Positions 1-9,495 of a stretch of 29,187 nucleotides of DNA are shown piece after piece. Position numbers and translations under genes: made by a program. Position 1 is the stretch's first letter; the number at the start of each line of letters is the position of its first letter. Under the pieces are notes generated by a model, which saw only the letters and a list, made by a program, of their open reading frames with translations, was not told the origin of the DNA and did not search any database. The DNA lies in assembly GCA_014885115.2 (NCBI GenBank), contig WKLE02000270.1, positions 4,564-33,750 of the forward strand, written 5' to 3'. The stretch comes from Asterionellopsis glacialis (lineage: Eukaryota > Bacillariophyta > Plagiogrammaphyceae > Rhaphoneidales > Asterionellopsidaceae).

Positions 1-239
1 CAGTACAAATTGGATTTGTCATCTGAAAACAACCAAAGCTCATACTTCACTCAACATAATACTAAACTTAAATGTAAAAATAGTAGTGATGATGTTAGTG
101 ATTACTTTTAGCCTATCACATACACTGACTCAACCCTTTTCCTGATTGTAGAACAATTGTACAATATGTTGCGTAGTCAGCATAAAGCCAAAATATTGCA
201 CTACTGAAGTAGTAGGCAAGATTATAAACTGGGATGGCA
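1..239. other. AT-rich non-coding flank of a decayed retrotransposon
   Basis: This stretch has no open frame of useful length and no motif I recognise. It directly precedes the protease-like part of the Ty3/gypsy remnant. It may be degraded gag or leader sequence, but no gag motif such as a CCHC knuckle is visible. Confidence 0.4.
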
Positions 240-2420
240 AGCTTGTTCCTATATACAGATCCTACTTGACACTGGTACTAAAGCAACAATCATCTTAATG
301 AATTTTGTTGAATGGGGGAAGGCCAGTACGTATAAAAACCCTAAACCTATGCAGTGGTTCACCATGGGTGGTACTAGGCAGAAGGCCAGGATAAAATTTA
401 CACTCCTGAAGTTCACTGACAAAAAAACCATCATCTGGTCTTGCCACGTAGATGAAAGAACTAACCAAGCAGATGCCCAATACGACATGATTGTTGGAAC
501 CAACCTCATGCAGGTAATGGGCCTGGATATTAATTTTAGTACAAAAAAAATCTTGTTTGAAGGTTAAGCATTTTAGAAAATAACCACAACAGTGCATGGG
601 CAGCTCCCACATTTGTCATACCAAAGAAAATGGGTGATGTATGTACCGTAACCAATTTTTGTAAACTCAACAAGGTAATTAAGAGGAACCATTTCTGTTA
701 CCAAAAAAGCTGACCTACTACAAAAACTTGATGGATTTCAATATGCAACAGTGATTGATCTAAGTATGGGTAACTATCACATTCCATTAGATGAGAAATC
801 ACAGGAACTGTGTACTACAATTCTACCATGTGGCAAATACAGGTCAAATGCCTACCCATGGGTATCACAAATAGGCCTGATATTTTTCAGAAAATCATGA
901 ACAATGTCTTAGGTGACTTAGAATTTGCATGGGCATAAATAGACAATATTTTGATCATGTCTAGTGCCAAGTAAAAAGACCATGTAGCCAAAGTTGATGA
1001 TGTACTCCACCAGCACCAGGCCAAAGCTGATTTCATTGTTAATGCCAACAAATCACATTTTGCCATGTCTCAAACATAGTATCTCGGTTACTGGATAACT
1101 TGCAAAGGTATCCAACCACAATCTAAGAAAGTGGAAGCATACAACATTTAGAGCCTCCTGACTAAATGCCAATTAAGGAAATTCTTAGGTATGGTTAACT
1201 ACTATCGCGATATGTGGCAAAGATGAAGTCATATCCTTTCCCCACTAATGGCTATGGTATCAAACAAGGCCAAGTTTGTATGGGACAACTCATGTCAAAG
1301 AACCTTTGAAAAGATAAAAGAAGCCATAAGTAGAGAAATGCTATTAGCATTTCCTGACTTTCAGAAAGAATTCCATATATATATATTGACACAAGCAACT
1401 ACCAACATGATAACTGCACCTAGTTGGTAGTACCAACTAGGTGCAGTTATAGAAGCAACCATACAAGAGCACTTTACTTGGCTCAGACTAAAAACACACA
1501 TACAGAACTTCTGCAAGACATATAAACAATGTCAGCTGTGTAAAAAGCAATGTAAGAAATATGGACACTTACCTCCTAAAGAGGCTGAAATCCTGAAATG
1601 GGAATGAGTCCATAGAGACCAAATTGGAAAATAAAATATGAAGTCTGATTCAGGCACGCATATGCTACAATGTCTTACTATGATAGATTCTGCCACAGGC
1701 TGGTTCAAAATCAAAGCAGTTAGAGACAAAACAGCTGACACTGTAATACAAGTATTCCACTCTGCCTGGTTATGCCAGTATCTACACCCAAGGTATGTAG
1801 GATGTGACAACAGCTCAGAGTTTAAAGATAAACTTTGGACTTAGTAAAAAGCCAACTACTACTTATAATCCCCAATCAAAAGGTATCATTGAATGGGTAC
1901 ACCAAGTGATAGGTAACTCCCTACCTGTGCTTGATATAAGTGAATCCACCAATCCACCTACTTTAGGAGATGATGAACTGCGGGAAAACATGCTTAGTTC
2001 CGTAGCATGGGTTATGTACAGTACATATCATACTATGTTAGAAGCTACACCAGGACAACTAGTATTTGGACATGACATGCTACTACCAATTACATTTAGA
2101 GCTAATTGGGCACATATCCATAATAAGAAACAAACCCTAATTAATCAAAATAACCAAGAAAAAGAAAACTGTAAACAGCAACAACAAATATATTCCTGCT
2201 AGAGAAGCCAGAAAAGATAGCTAAGTTCAACAAACCTTGTACCGGTCCTCATGAAGTTATTCAAGTATTTACAAATGGTACTGTATGCATCTGTAGAGGT
2301 ATCATAGAGGAGATGGTTAACATTCACCTGCACACAGGACAGTTTGGGAAGCAAACAAAGTACACTCACTGTAGGACACTCTTGAGGATGGTTGTTGTGT
2401 GGACATGCAGATGGACTCCA
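240..2420 (+). pseudogene. Degenerate Ty3/gypsy-type pol (protease, RT, RNase H remnant, integrase)
   Basis: The pieces occur in the order PR-RT-RH-IN, which is the Ty3/gypsy order rather than the copia order. A retropepsin-like segment carries LLDTG at 262-276 followed by the family-typical DYDMIVG-like stretch near 480-500. The RT part has recognisable words: YHIPLD near 775-790, the fingers/palm region, and LGYW and KFLGMVNYYR near 1080-1210. Its catalytic YxDD box reads stop-I-D-N at 936-947. RNase H is reduced to its first strands around 1370-1455, where a palindrome interrupts it. The integrase has a CxxC knuckle near 1530-1550, then D (ATTGATAG-like region near 1683), D (GCDNSSEF near 1802) and E (KGIIEW near 1880). 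A frameshift lies near 1840. A post-integrase segment reading GPHEVIQVFTNGTV-like follows at 2240-2290. Stops and frameshifts are many, so it is dead. No LTR pair or gag was identified. Confidence 0.85.
1410..1450. repeat. 41-bp perfect palindrome (20-nt arms, 1-nt spacer) inside RNase H remnant
   Basis: The arm at 1410-1429 is the exact reverse complement of 1431-1450, with G1430 between them. The right arm encodes the conserved RNase H words YQLGAVI in the sense frame. The left arm is therefore the inverted extra copy. Confidence 0.95.
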
Positions 2421-2982
2421 ATTTACCTTTTACTTAAATTTCCTGAAGCTTTACTTCTTACTGAATTGCCAGATCTTCTCTGGATTAAACTAGTCTTATA
2501 ATTTACATCACCAAATAAAAGTCTTCTTTTCTTTTGTGTGTTGTTTGTCTGATTGTTGTGTTGTGCTACCATCAACACTAGCAGCATAGGACAGGGTGAT
2601 CCCATTACCAACTTGAATGATGGATTAAAGTCATGGTATCATCCCAACAAACCAGCACCATCCTCAAAGACCTCAAAACAAAAAATATGTCCTCTTACTG
2701 GCCTCAGCAGCAACAGCTACTAGTATTCAAGCCAAACAGCTCACCATAGTAGTGATTATTTGAATTACCATACTAGTAATATGAAAGATGACAGGGATTA
2801 TGATACAGATGATGAAGACAGGTTGGATCAAGCTGTTCCAGTAACAGCACCACCAACTGGTACAAGTATTGTAGAGATAGACAACAATAGCAATGATCAA
2901 GAACAACAAGAAGACAAATAAGAAGTAGTAGGGAACAAATAATTTTGATAATACTAGTATATATTACTTATAAACCTATAGT
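2421..2982 (+). other. Non-coding tail of the retroelement region
   Basis: The sequence is AT-rich with scattered short frames. A stretch at about 2780-2920 reads as an acidic, Asn/Gln-rich peptide ending in a stop (TDDEDRLDQAVP...NNSNDQEQQEDK). It has no start codon in a credible context and no recognisable domain. It could be the degraded C-terminal end of the element's polyprotein or host-derived sequence. Confidence 0.35.
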
Positions 2983-3080
2983 GAATTAATATTTATTTAC
3001 AATTATCACCTTGATGGTTAAAACACTTTATGAATTTATATTTACTTGCAATAATAATCTTGCTTGTTAAAACACTTTAC
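2983..3080. repeat. Tandem duplication, two 49-bp units
   Basis: Units 2983-3031 and 3032-3080 align without gaps and match at 40 of 49 positions. Both end in TTAAAACACTTTA. The level of divergence indicates an old duplication. It lies between the two transposon remnants. Confidence 0.8.
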
Positions 3081-3430
3081 GACATCTGTTCTTGTGAAAT
3101 TGTTCATAATTTCACAGGAAGCATACATCAAACCTTCACCTCTGTATAGTTGCATGTCAAGAGGTAAGGCCTTCAATCTTCTAACAAGAATTCACCAGAG
3201 AAATTCTATGAGATTAAGCTCTGGGGATCTTGTTGGAAAGGGCACAACAAAAAGATAAAATGGTAACCCATTGAATGGGCTTTTGTAGTACCATAAATAT
3301 TCTTGCATGATGTTTGCACAACCACCCTAGTGTAATTGGGCATTGTCAAGAACTAAAAAGTCCCCTCTATGCAGCCAACCAACTCCAACAGCATTTAATA
3401 TAATAACAAAAAATGATGCAGAGTTGGTGT

Positions 3431-3457
3431 TCTCCTTTCCTATAATAGGAAAGGAGA
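3431..3457. repeat. 27-bp perfect palindrome (13-nt arms, 1-nt spacer)
   Basis: TCTCCTTTCCTAT at 3431-3443 is followed by A3444 and then its exact reverse complement at 3445-3457. It lies inside the transposase pseudogene. Its geometry of a one-base spacer is the same as the 1410-1450 palindrome. Confidence 0.95.
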
Positions 3458-3968
3458 TAGGCCAGGGTCTACAGTACATAGACCCATGGCACAATAAGTG
3501 TTTCAGAAGTTGGATGGCACTGGTTGGCCATCTGATTGCCATGTAAAAGGGTCAGGCCTTGCCTCTCATGACCACAGCTCACTTCCTTTAATGCTTTTTT
3601 TGGTCTCCAAACTTAAGCTTGGAAGTAGGCAGGTCCTCTACATATTTAAGATATTCTTAATAGGTTTTGATATTTTTGGTCAATATTTATCTACCAGTAT
3701 CATTGGAACCTTCCTTAGACTAGCTTTGTACTCACCAAGGTGTCTGAAGAATCTGGTTATGAATAAAATTGAAACAAGTTTTCCTGTTCTTTGCTGAAGG
3801 CCTACTACATAACCAAGGTTTGATCTACTTGAATCTTCTTGCTAAAGTTGCAAGAGAACTTGTTGGTCTACATGCAACAAGCATTGTACTTGAACACCTC
3901 TTGCATGGCTCAACTTGAATAACCTTCTTTTCTTGATAGTTTCAACAGGTACTATGTAACCTTTTTTC

Positions 3969-3970
3969 NN
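3969..3970. other. Two undetermined bases (NN)
   Basis: The sequence contains two N characters after a C plus T6 run, in the N-terminal part of the transposase remnant. This marks an unresolved base call or a minimal assembly gap. Reading frames across this point should not be trusted. Confidence 0.99.
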
Positions 3971-4140
3971 GGGTGGAAGAAAGGTTATAGTAAATTTCTT
4001 GACATTCTATCTTCTTTTCTGTTGAATACTCCTTACCCCTATGATACCAACCACCATGAGAGTTCCTCTCTCTCTCAATGTTTTGTTCCATTGCAAATTG
4101 TTGTTCAATAGACCCCATTCTGATGTTGTCATGGGCATTG

Positions 4141-5040
4141 GCAGATTCTCAATTTTTTGAGAAGAATGATGTGTGAAATCTTCTTGTCTGGTACTGTAGA
4201 ACTCAGTAGAGATTCTATAGTGCTTGCATGGTAGATTGTTGTATATACCACCCCTTTTTTAGAAAATACAACAAGAAACAAAATATTGTGTGACTCAATG
4301 GAAAAAAAAATCCAAGGGATTTTCCATCCCTCCCAAAAGTATTTACCAGTTACTTTCAATGGATAATACATGTCTGTAAATGAATAGAACAAAAGACTAT
4401 TCACATTACAGTACATCAACATTGAAGTTTTATGGAACAAGTCTCTGGTTGGTTGCCAAAAAATGGTGGATGATGAGGGGATTCATCATTGACAGCATGG
4501 TTTCATATACAAAACACCACCACCATGATGATAAAGCAACCCACTCACCAACACAATGATGTATGACAAAGTATGTATCATGTTTTCTTATCTGAAAGAT
4601 GATTATTTTCTAAGCATATGTAATGGGGTCGTGGGGGTGGGTTAGTCATTCCTGTTGATTGTTGGGTTTCATTCAAGTGTTGTTTTGCATCATAATCATT
4701 GGTGTTGTTTTGGATTTTATGATTGATTGAATAGTACTGTATTCCTTATTGCTGCCATATCATTATCAAAAATTAATCACAAAAGGAGTCTACCATGATT
4801 TTATATGCGTAAAAAACAAGAATCACCAGAGAGTCCTACAATCATCGTAGTGTATACCACTCTCATTGACAACTCTAACAAGAAAAAAACTGTGCATAGA
4901 GTCACCACTACTATCATCAAACCAAAAGTACAATAATAAAAACCACATATCACAAAAGGTACTCTCAGTAAAAGTGAATCATAGCAGCAAGAAAACCTAT
5001 CAACTTTTGAAAAACGATTAGGCGATTTCACTTACTCTAT
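4141..5040. other. AT-rich intergenic sequence, probable transposon debris
   Basis: No gene is supported here. Two short minus-strand frames (4129-4440 and 4801-5031) have no recognisable domains. They share a short look-alike stretch: GTATATACCAC near 4249 and GTGTATACCAC near 4839, each followed by AACAAGAAA. This suggests two diverged copies of one repeat. Composition shifts to a more mixed, gene-like character at about 5040. Confidence 0.4.
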
Positions 5041-5431
5041 CTGGAAGCAGGAGCTTACAGACAAACAAGAAGGGGGTGCGCCCCGCAATGCCGAGCCTAA
5101 ATGCCCGGAAAGCCAGCAGCGCAGTCATCCCCTACAAAATCCAGACCGTGCCCGCTCGAGTCATCCACGAAAAATGACTCGATACGAGCACAGACATTGT
5201 CCCAATAAAGACATTATTCCTAAATGGTCGACAGGTACGTGAACTAGGACCGAAGCACCGCATCAAACACTCACATCTGCCAACACTCTGAACTCGCACT
5301 AACTAACTGTTGTTGTTATCACACTGACTGTCTCTCGTCGTCCAAATCAGGGTCTCAACACAACAAAAAGTCGTGTATTGATTATACTTGCTACACTGCA
5401 TTTCTACCCATAGTTTGAAAATCCATCCACC
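5041..5431 (+). promoter_or_regulatory. Probable promoter and 5' UTR of the 5432 methyltransferase gene
   Basis: This block separates the transposon island from the first credible host gene and is locally more GC-rich (GGGGGTGCGCCCCGC near 5072). It contains no open frame worth reporting. No TATA box or other defined element can be placed with confidence. The assignment rests only on position. Confidence 0.35.
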
Positions 5432-6907
5432 ATGTCTACCTCATCGTATCGTTATAGATCACGATATTCTCAAGACGAAGCGTCCTCTTATTCCTCTCAA
5501 AATAATAGTGCTGAGGATGATAACATTGTCAATGAAATACTAGGATTCAAATTATTGTCGAACAACAATTGGTGTTGGAATGGGACATGCATCCTATTGA
5601 AATGGACGTGTTCGACGAAACGTCGATTGATGATATCAACAGGTGCTTTCATTATTTTGAGTGTACTCTTGCGTCATGCTGGATCCATATTTCAATTTGC
5701 GGATTTACATTCCACACACATGTCATCCATTCAAAGTTATGGGTACGTCACGGAACCTAAATGGAAATGGCAAGGACGACAACAATTTTTGGAATCTGTC
5801 CGATCGTTACAAGCACCATCGAAATCATCGTCATTGTCAAAATCATCGACCTCCTCCAAATCATGGATGTCATTTTCCATATTTCGAAAGAATAACAATA
5901 ACAACGGACAAGGTACAACCATGAATGATTGGTTACCACAAACACCATTAGATATACCACGTTGGTATGAAACCCATTGGAAAGTTGATTTTACGTGTCC
6001 CACCAAGGAACGTATTGTAGGCTCTGTCATTGAAAACGATGCATCGGAAGTTGGTAAATGGTATGTCTGTAATCCGAATCATATTCAAGCAATTAGTGAA
6101 CATAAACGAAATGCATTGAAAAAGAAGAAACATCAAAAGGGATGTTTAATTTATACATCTGTACGTCCGAATGGATTAGTATTTGAAAAGGCGTTATTAG
6201 ATCGATTGCAACAACATTCTAGGAAACACCATGGTCAACAAGACACGTTACCTTGTGATATTCATGTCTTTGATCCAACTGCACCTCAAGAAATTGTATA
6301 CAATCATACAAACACATCCTTTATTCATATTCACCCATGGGGATTTGGTGGTGATTCTAGTCATTCGAATGATCAGAGCGACAATAAGAGAAATAATATG
6401 AGAGGATTATTTGGAATTGGTGGCGGTAACAAAAAAGACGAAACACAACAGCAGCAGCAGCAACAACAACAGGATCCTGCTAAATTAACAATTACATCAG
6501 AATCAGGTGAACCAGTACCATCCAATAATATTCAATTGAAAACATTTACAGAAACAGTCGATCTATTGGGACACAATACGAACGGACAAACTACCATTGA
6601 CTTGTTAGTTTTGGATTGTGCTGGATGTGAATGGCAAACCTACCAAGATTGGATCAATCCTAAAAATGTCGATATATCGGAGATTTTACTACATGTTCAT
6701 GGTGCACCACCTGACATGGTGAATGATATGTTTACTCAATTACAAAAACAACATTATGTCACCTATCACAAACAGGCCAGTATCTACAATGGTTTGGTGG
6801 GACAATCGCAATTTTATTCCTTTTTGAAATTGAAAAAAGATTTCTTCATGACATCATCATCTGTGGATGCCGTACAAAAAGGTTTACGACAACTATTTAA
6901 GCAATAA
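5432..6907 (+). CDS. METTL24-like (Methyltransf_22/FkbM-type) membrane-anchored methyltransferase-like protein
   Basis: This is an intronless 491-residue protein. A polar N-terminus precedes one hydrophobic segment at about residues 66-82, which suggests a type II Golgi/ER membrane protein with a luminal domain. The luminal part shows the block order of the METTL24-like family: C-P-T at about 190, GKWYVCNP at 208-215, the CLIYTSVRPNGLVFEKAL block (the family's CxVYSFGxxxxxSFE), CDIHVFDPT at 275-283, and DLLVLDCAGCEW at 390-401. The last corresponds to the FkbM-like D-x-x-G-x-E-W strand. Low-complexity inserts interrupt the fold, including a Ser/Lys-rich stretch at about 130-155 and a poly-Gln run at about 338-348 encoded by mixed CAG/CAA codons. 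The substrate is unknown; glycan or other small-molecule O-methylation is an inference from the FkbM family. The start ATG has upstream ACC (CACCATG). It is convergent with GPI8. Confidence 0.8.
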   Translation: MSTSSYRYRSRYSQDEASSYSSQNNSAEDDNIVNEILGFKLLSNNNWCWNGTCILLKWTCSTKRRLMISTGAFIILSVLLRHAGSIFQFADLHSTHMSSIQSYGYVTEPKWKWQGRQQFLESVRSLQAPSKSSSLSKSSTSSKSWMSFSIFRKNNNNNGQGTTMNDWLPQTPLDIPRWYETHWKVDFTCPTKERIVGSVIENDASEVGKWYVCNPNHIQAISEHKRNALKKKKHQKGCLIYTSVRPNGLVFEKALLDRLQQHSRKHHGQQDTLPCDIHVFDPTAPQEIVYNHTNTSFIHIHPWGFGGDSSHSNDQSDNKRNNMRGLFGIGGGNKKDETQQQQQQQQQDPAKLTITSESGEPVPSNNIQLKTFTETVDLLGHNTNGQTTIDLLVLDCAGCEWQTYQDWINPKNVDISEILLHVHGAPPDMVNDMFTQLQKQHYVTYHKQASIYNGLVGQSQFYSFLKLKKDFFMTSSSVDAVQKGLRQLFKQ

Positions 6908-7312
6908 CAAGGGATACATAGAACACTATTATTTAATACAGCACTATTTTAGAGATTACATAATTCCAAAATCGATTCTGTGCAATCTCTTTTTTAAGCT
7001 TGTATGAAATGTCTAGAGACAACCTATGCAGAGCTAGAATTCAATAACATAAATTTAAAGAAGAAGCTACTGAAGACACCCCTATCGCAATATAAAATAC
7101 CATTTCCAATGATTCCTAAGGAAGAGGTTTTCAGTGGAGGGATTGCGACAGTCTCTCTTATATGGTGACAGGTATTGAAAAAAAAGAGGGTCAGTCGCTG
7201 TTGAATTGAAAAAAAAAGAAATACACTCTTTCTGCTCATTCTTTTTGGTAGAATTGTTATCAAGGTCTCCACTAGCAGCAAGTTGTGGGAGGGAGGGTCT
7301 ATATATTATACA

Positions 7313-7345
<33 letters not shown>

Positions 7346-7362
7346 ATTATTAATATTATCAT
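6908..7362. other. Convergent 3' intergenic region between methyltransferase and GPI8 genes
   Basis: About 455 nt lie between two stop codons that face each other, so this should hold both 3' UTRs. It is AT-rich and includes the TTG microsatellite. Short frames here have poly-Asn or poly-Leu content that comes from the microsatellite, so they are not genes. Confidence 0.6.
7314..7352. repeat. (TTG)10 microsatellite followed by (TTA)3
   Basis: Ten perfect TTG units run at 7314-7343, followed by TTATTATTA to 7352. On the GPI8 coding strand this is (CAA)n, starting 11 nt beyond its stop codon, so it lies in the probable 3' UTR. Confidence 0.97.
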
Positions 7363-8664
7363 TTAGAATAATTTGGATGAAATTAGGACTGCACTTATAA
7401 ACGCTACCATACATGTGAGAAATCGAACATCTGTAGGTTCCATACCTCTATGATTACTATAATCGTCACCAGAATTATCTTTACTACTTTGTGGATTGGT
7501 AGTTTTGTTAGATATTAGCGACTCCTGGTCATTGTCATTGTTTGTTTCCATCGTGTTTTTTTGGTCTTCACCGACGATACTACCGCTACCAATATTATCA
7601 CCATAATAGTACCCTTCCATTTTGGTCAAGAGTTCTGTATCTTTGTCGTACTTGTATTTGCCTACGGTTGGTTTCTTCAAAGCAATATTACCGATAAAGT
7701 CAGATAGTGGTACAGTCGACATGGGTCTTGTACAATTCACTTCACGTTTCCCAATGGTAGATCGTGACCCTGCAAAATGTGGATTGACCAATATACTTTC
7801 GGCATTTGACTGTTCCAAAGAGGGGTTGATACCAATCGCCTGCATGGACATGAAGGTGTAGTGTTCAATAACACTAATTCCCAAATAATGGTCTGAATGG
7901 TGAGCATAGGAGTTTTGATCCCGCAAGGAGGATCCAATGGCATAAATGTTGGGTGATACAATATCATCCATCAAGGTAAAGGCTTGACATGTATCGGCTA
8001 TAAATAATATTTCGTTATACTTTTTTTGCTCATGCATGGTTTGAAACATGGTGGATATTTCGTGCGATGTAATTTCTTCGACATCTTGAAATTTAAAAAA
8101 TTGATCACCTCCATGTCCTGTCCAATAAATGAATATATTGGAATGTTCATCGGTCTGTAAGACAGGACTGTTGTTATGCGTATCGCTAATGCCGTGCATG
8201 ACTTTGAGTAAATTGGATACCGTGACATCGTCACCACGATAGTCAATTTGAGTGTTTTGGGAAAATAAGGATTCCCGTGTTCCGTAATTTAAATACATTC
8301 CATTTTTGGCTGGATTTCGTGGATTTGTGACATATTCATCGGCAATCATTAAAATAATGTTGGAGTCTGGTATGCCACGTTTCCGACATTCTTCATAGAC
8401 CATGAGTGCATTATTGGCATGGCGGTAGTTAAACCAATAGCGTGATGAGGATACAATGACAGCATGATTGGATGTATGTGTTCCAGGTTGTAGTAACTGT
8501 TGTCGTCGTGAGGATGATGCTCTTGATACAGCTGCAGATACTTGTAGTATTAGAGTATTGGGATGTAGAACACAAACTAGGACAAGAATTATCAATATTG
8601 ACATTCTTGGTATCTTATTAGGTCGTCGAAGGAGCATCATCGTGGGGACTGGTTGTGGTACCAT
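7363..8664 (-). CDS. GPI8: GPI-anchor transamidase catalytic subunit (GPI8/PIG-K), family C13 cysteine protease
   Basis: This 433-residue protein should cleave C-terminal GPI signal peptides and transfer the protein to the preformed GPI anchor, in the ER lumen, within the GPI8/GAA1/PIG-T/PIG-S/PIG-U complex. An N-terminal hydrophobic segment at about 21-44 serves as signal peptide. The catalytic domain begins with NHAVIVSSSRYWFNYRHANNAL, typical of PIG-K. The active-site His is H184 in YWTGHGG and the nucleophile is C226 in ADTCQAF. The spacing of 42 residues between them matches the family. IYAIGSSLRDQNSYAHHSD, also a PIG-K hallmark, follows. A hydrophobic C-terminus at about 413-433 is the expected membrane anchor. 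A Ser/Asn/Asp-rich linker at about 340-405 precedes it. It is intronless, convergent with the methyltransferase gene, and divergent from the SET fusion gene. Confidence 0.96.
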   Translation of the reverse strand: MVPQPVPTMMLLRRPNKIPRMSILIILVLVCVLHPNTLILQVSAAVSRASSSRRQQLLQPGTHTSNHAVIVSSSRYWFNYRHANNALMVYEECRKRGIPDSNIILMIADEYVTNPRNPAKNGMYLNYGTRESLFSQNTQIDYRGDDVTVSNLLKVMHGISDTHNNSPVLQTDEHSNIFIYWTGHGGDQFFKFQDVEEITSHEISTMFQTMHEQKKYNEILFIADTCQAFTLMDDIVSPNIYAIGSSLRDQNSYAHHSDHYLGISVIEHYTFMSMQAIGINPSLEQSNAESILVNPHFAGSRSTIGKREVNCTRPMSTVPLSDFIGNIALKKPTVGKYKYDKDTELLTKMEGYYYGDNIGSGSIVGEDQKNTMETNNDNDQESLISNKTTNPQSSKDNSGDDYSNHRGMEPTDVRFLTCMVAFISAVLISSKLF

Positions 8665-9495
8665 TGTCTCTTTTTTTCGTGTCTTGTTGGCGAAATAATG
8701 TTGTGTGTGACAGAAGATGTCCTATCCTTTCAGACTCACCAAGGGGAGAGTTTTTGGTGTTGACACAGACATGGAAACAATGTCTCCCATTCAAATTATA
8801 CACGAAAACTAAATGAAAACTGGAATAAGCCAACCGAATGATAATTATCAATCGGAAGGACAACTGACGGACCGGATGACTTCAAGTAAAAATGGTTGGC
8901 ACAGAACAGAGAGAGCATGATAGATGTCGAAAAAAATAATTATGTTATGGAATTCAGCACAGGTATTCTACACATCCATGAATTGCAGTATGAAGAGCCC
9001 GTAGAATCTACTGGTTGACTTTTAAAAAAAGAAGCGTGTAAATAATAATAATATGTGTGTGAGTGTTTTTTTCAAAACATCAACTAAACTAGATTTGACC
9101 GTAGGATAGATACCAGTGATAATGTGAATAAGACTTTCCTTGTAGTGTTCACTACTGACTCTCTCTCCCCTCTGTAAAAAAAAGTTAAATTTTTGTATAA
9201 TTTGGTCCTCTACTCTCTACTCTCGAGAGAGTAGCTGAGCACTTAGTGAGCACCCCCGTTCTATCTTCATGGTAACATATCAATCGTAAAAACGCATTGT
9301 TTGGGCTCCATTGTTACAACAAAGCCCCCAACCTTGTCCTCTATCTCCGCTATCACTTTTGATTAGAACCCATCTTGCATTGTTGGTAAGATTTACTAGA
9401 CAGTATTGGTGCAGTGTTTGAGTTTTGGAGCATTGTAAACTCTAAAGATTTCAGTTGATTTTAAAAAAGAGGGAAAAAGAAAAGAAAAGCACAAG
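8665..9495. promoter_or_regulatory. Divergent promoter region between GPI8 (-) and the SET/cyclin/CDK-like gene (+)
   Basis: About 830 nt separate two start codons that point away from each other, so both promoters and 5' UTRs must lie here. No open frame is credible. A palindrome and a direct repeat at 9217-9253 stand out. The final 60 nt before the 9496 ATG are A/G-rich (AAAAAAGAGGGAAAAAGAAAAG). Confidence 0.6.
9217..9253. repeat. CTACTCTC-GA-GAGAGTAG palindrome next to a TGAGCAC direct repeat
   Basis: Perfect 8-nt arms lie at 9217-9224 and 9227-9234 around GA. They are followed at once by TGAGCAC at 9236-9242 and again at 9247-9253. The position, about 245-280 nt upstream of the SET fusion ATG, would suit a regulatory site, but no factor is known to me. 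Confidence 0.6.

Larger units (their letters stand above)
3190..4140 (-). pseudogene. Degenerate IS630/Tc1-mariner-like DDE transposase
   Basis: Read on the minus strand, the remnant begins near 4100-3990 with an N-terminal helix-turn-helix-like opening (RGKEYSTEKKIE). It continues through a broken middle. It shows the second catalytic aspartate in GDFLVLDNAQLH at about 3327-3362. After a frameshift it shows the third acidic residue in SPELNLIEFLW at about 3195-3230, which is the hallmark of the IS630/Tc1/mariner DDE_3 superfamily. A stop codon follows directly after FLW. The total of about 950 nt fits the usual 300-350 residues of this superfamily. Several stops and frameshifts, a palindromic insertion at 3431-3457 and two undetermined bases make it non-functional as read. 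Terminal inverted repeats were not found. Confidence 0.72.

Noticed and set aside
7082..7414. Frame with a poly-Asn run near the GPI8 3' end
   Set aside because: The Asn run is the translated TTG/CAA microsatellite region in another frame. It overlaps the GPI8 stop and has no domain.
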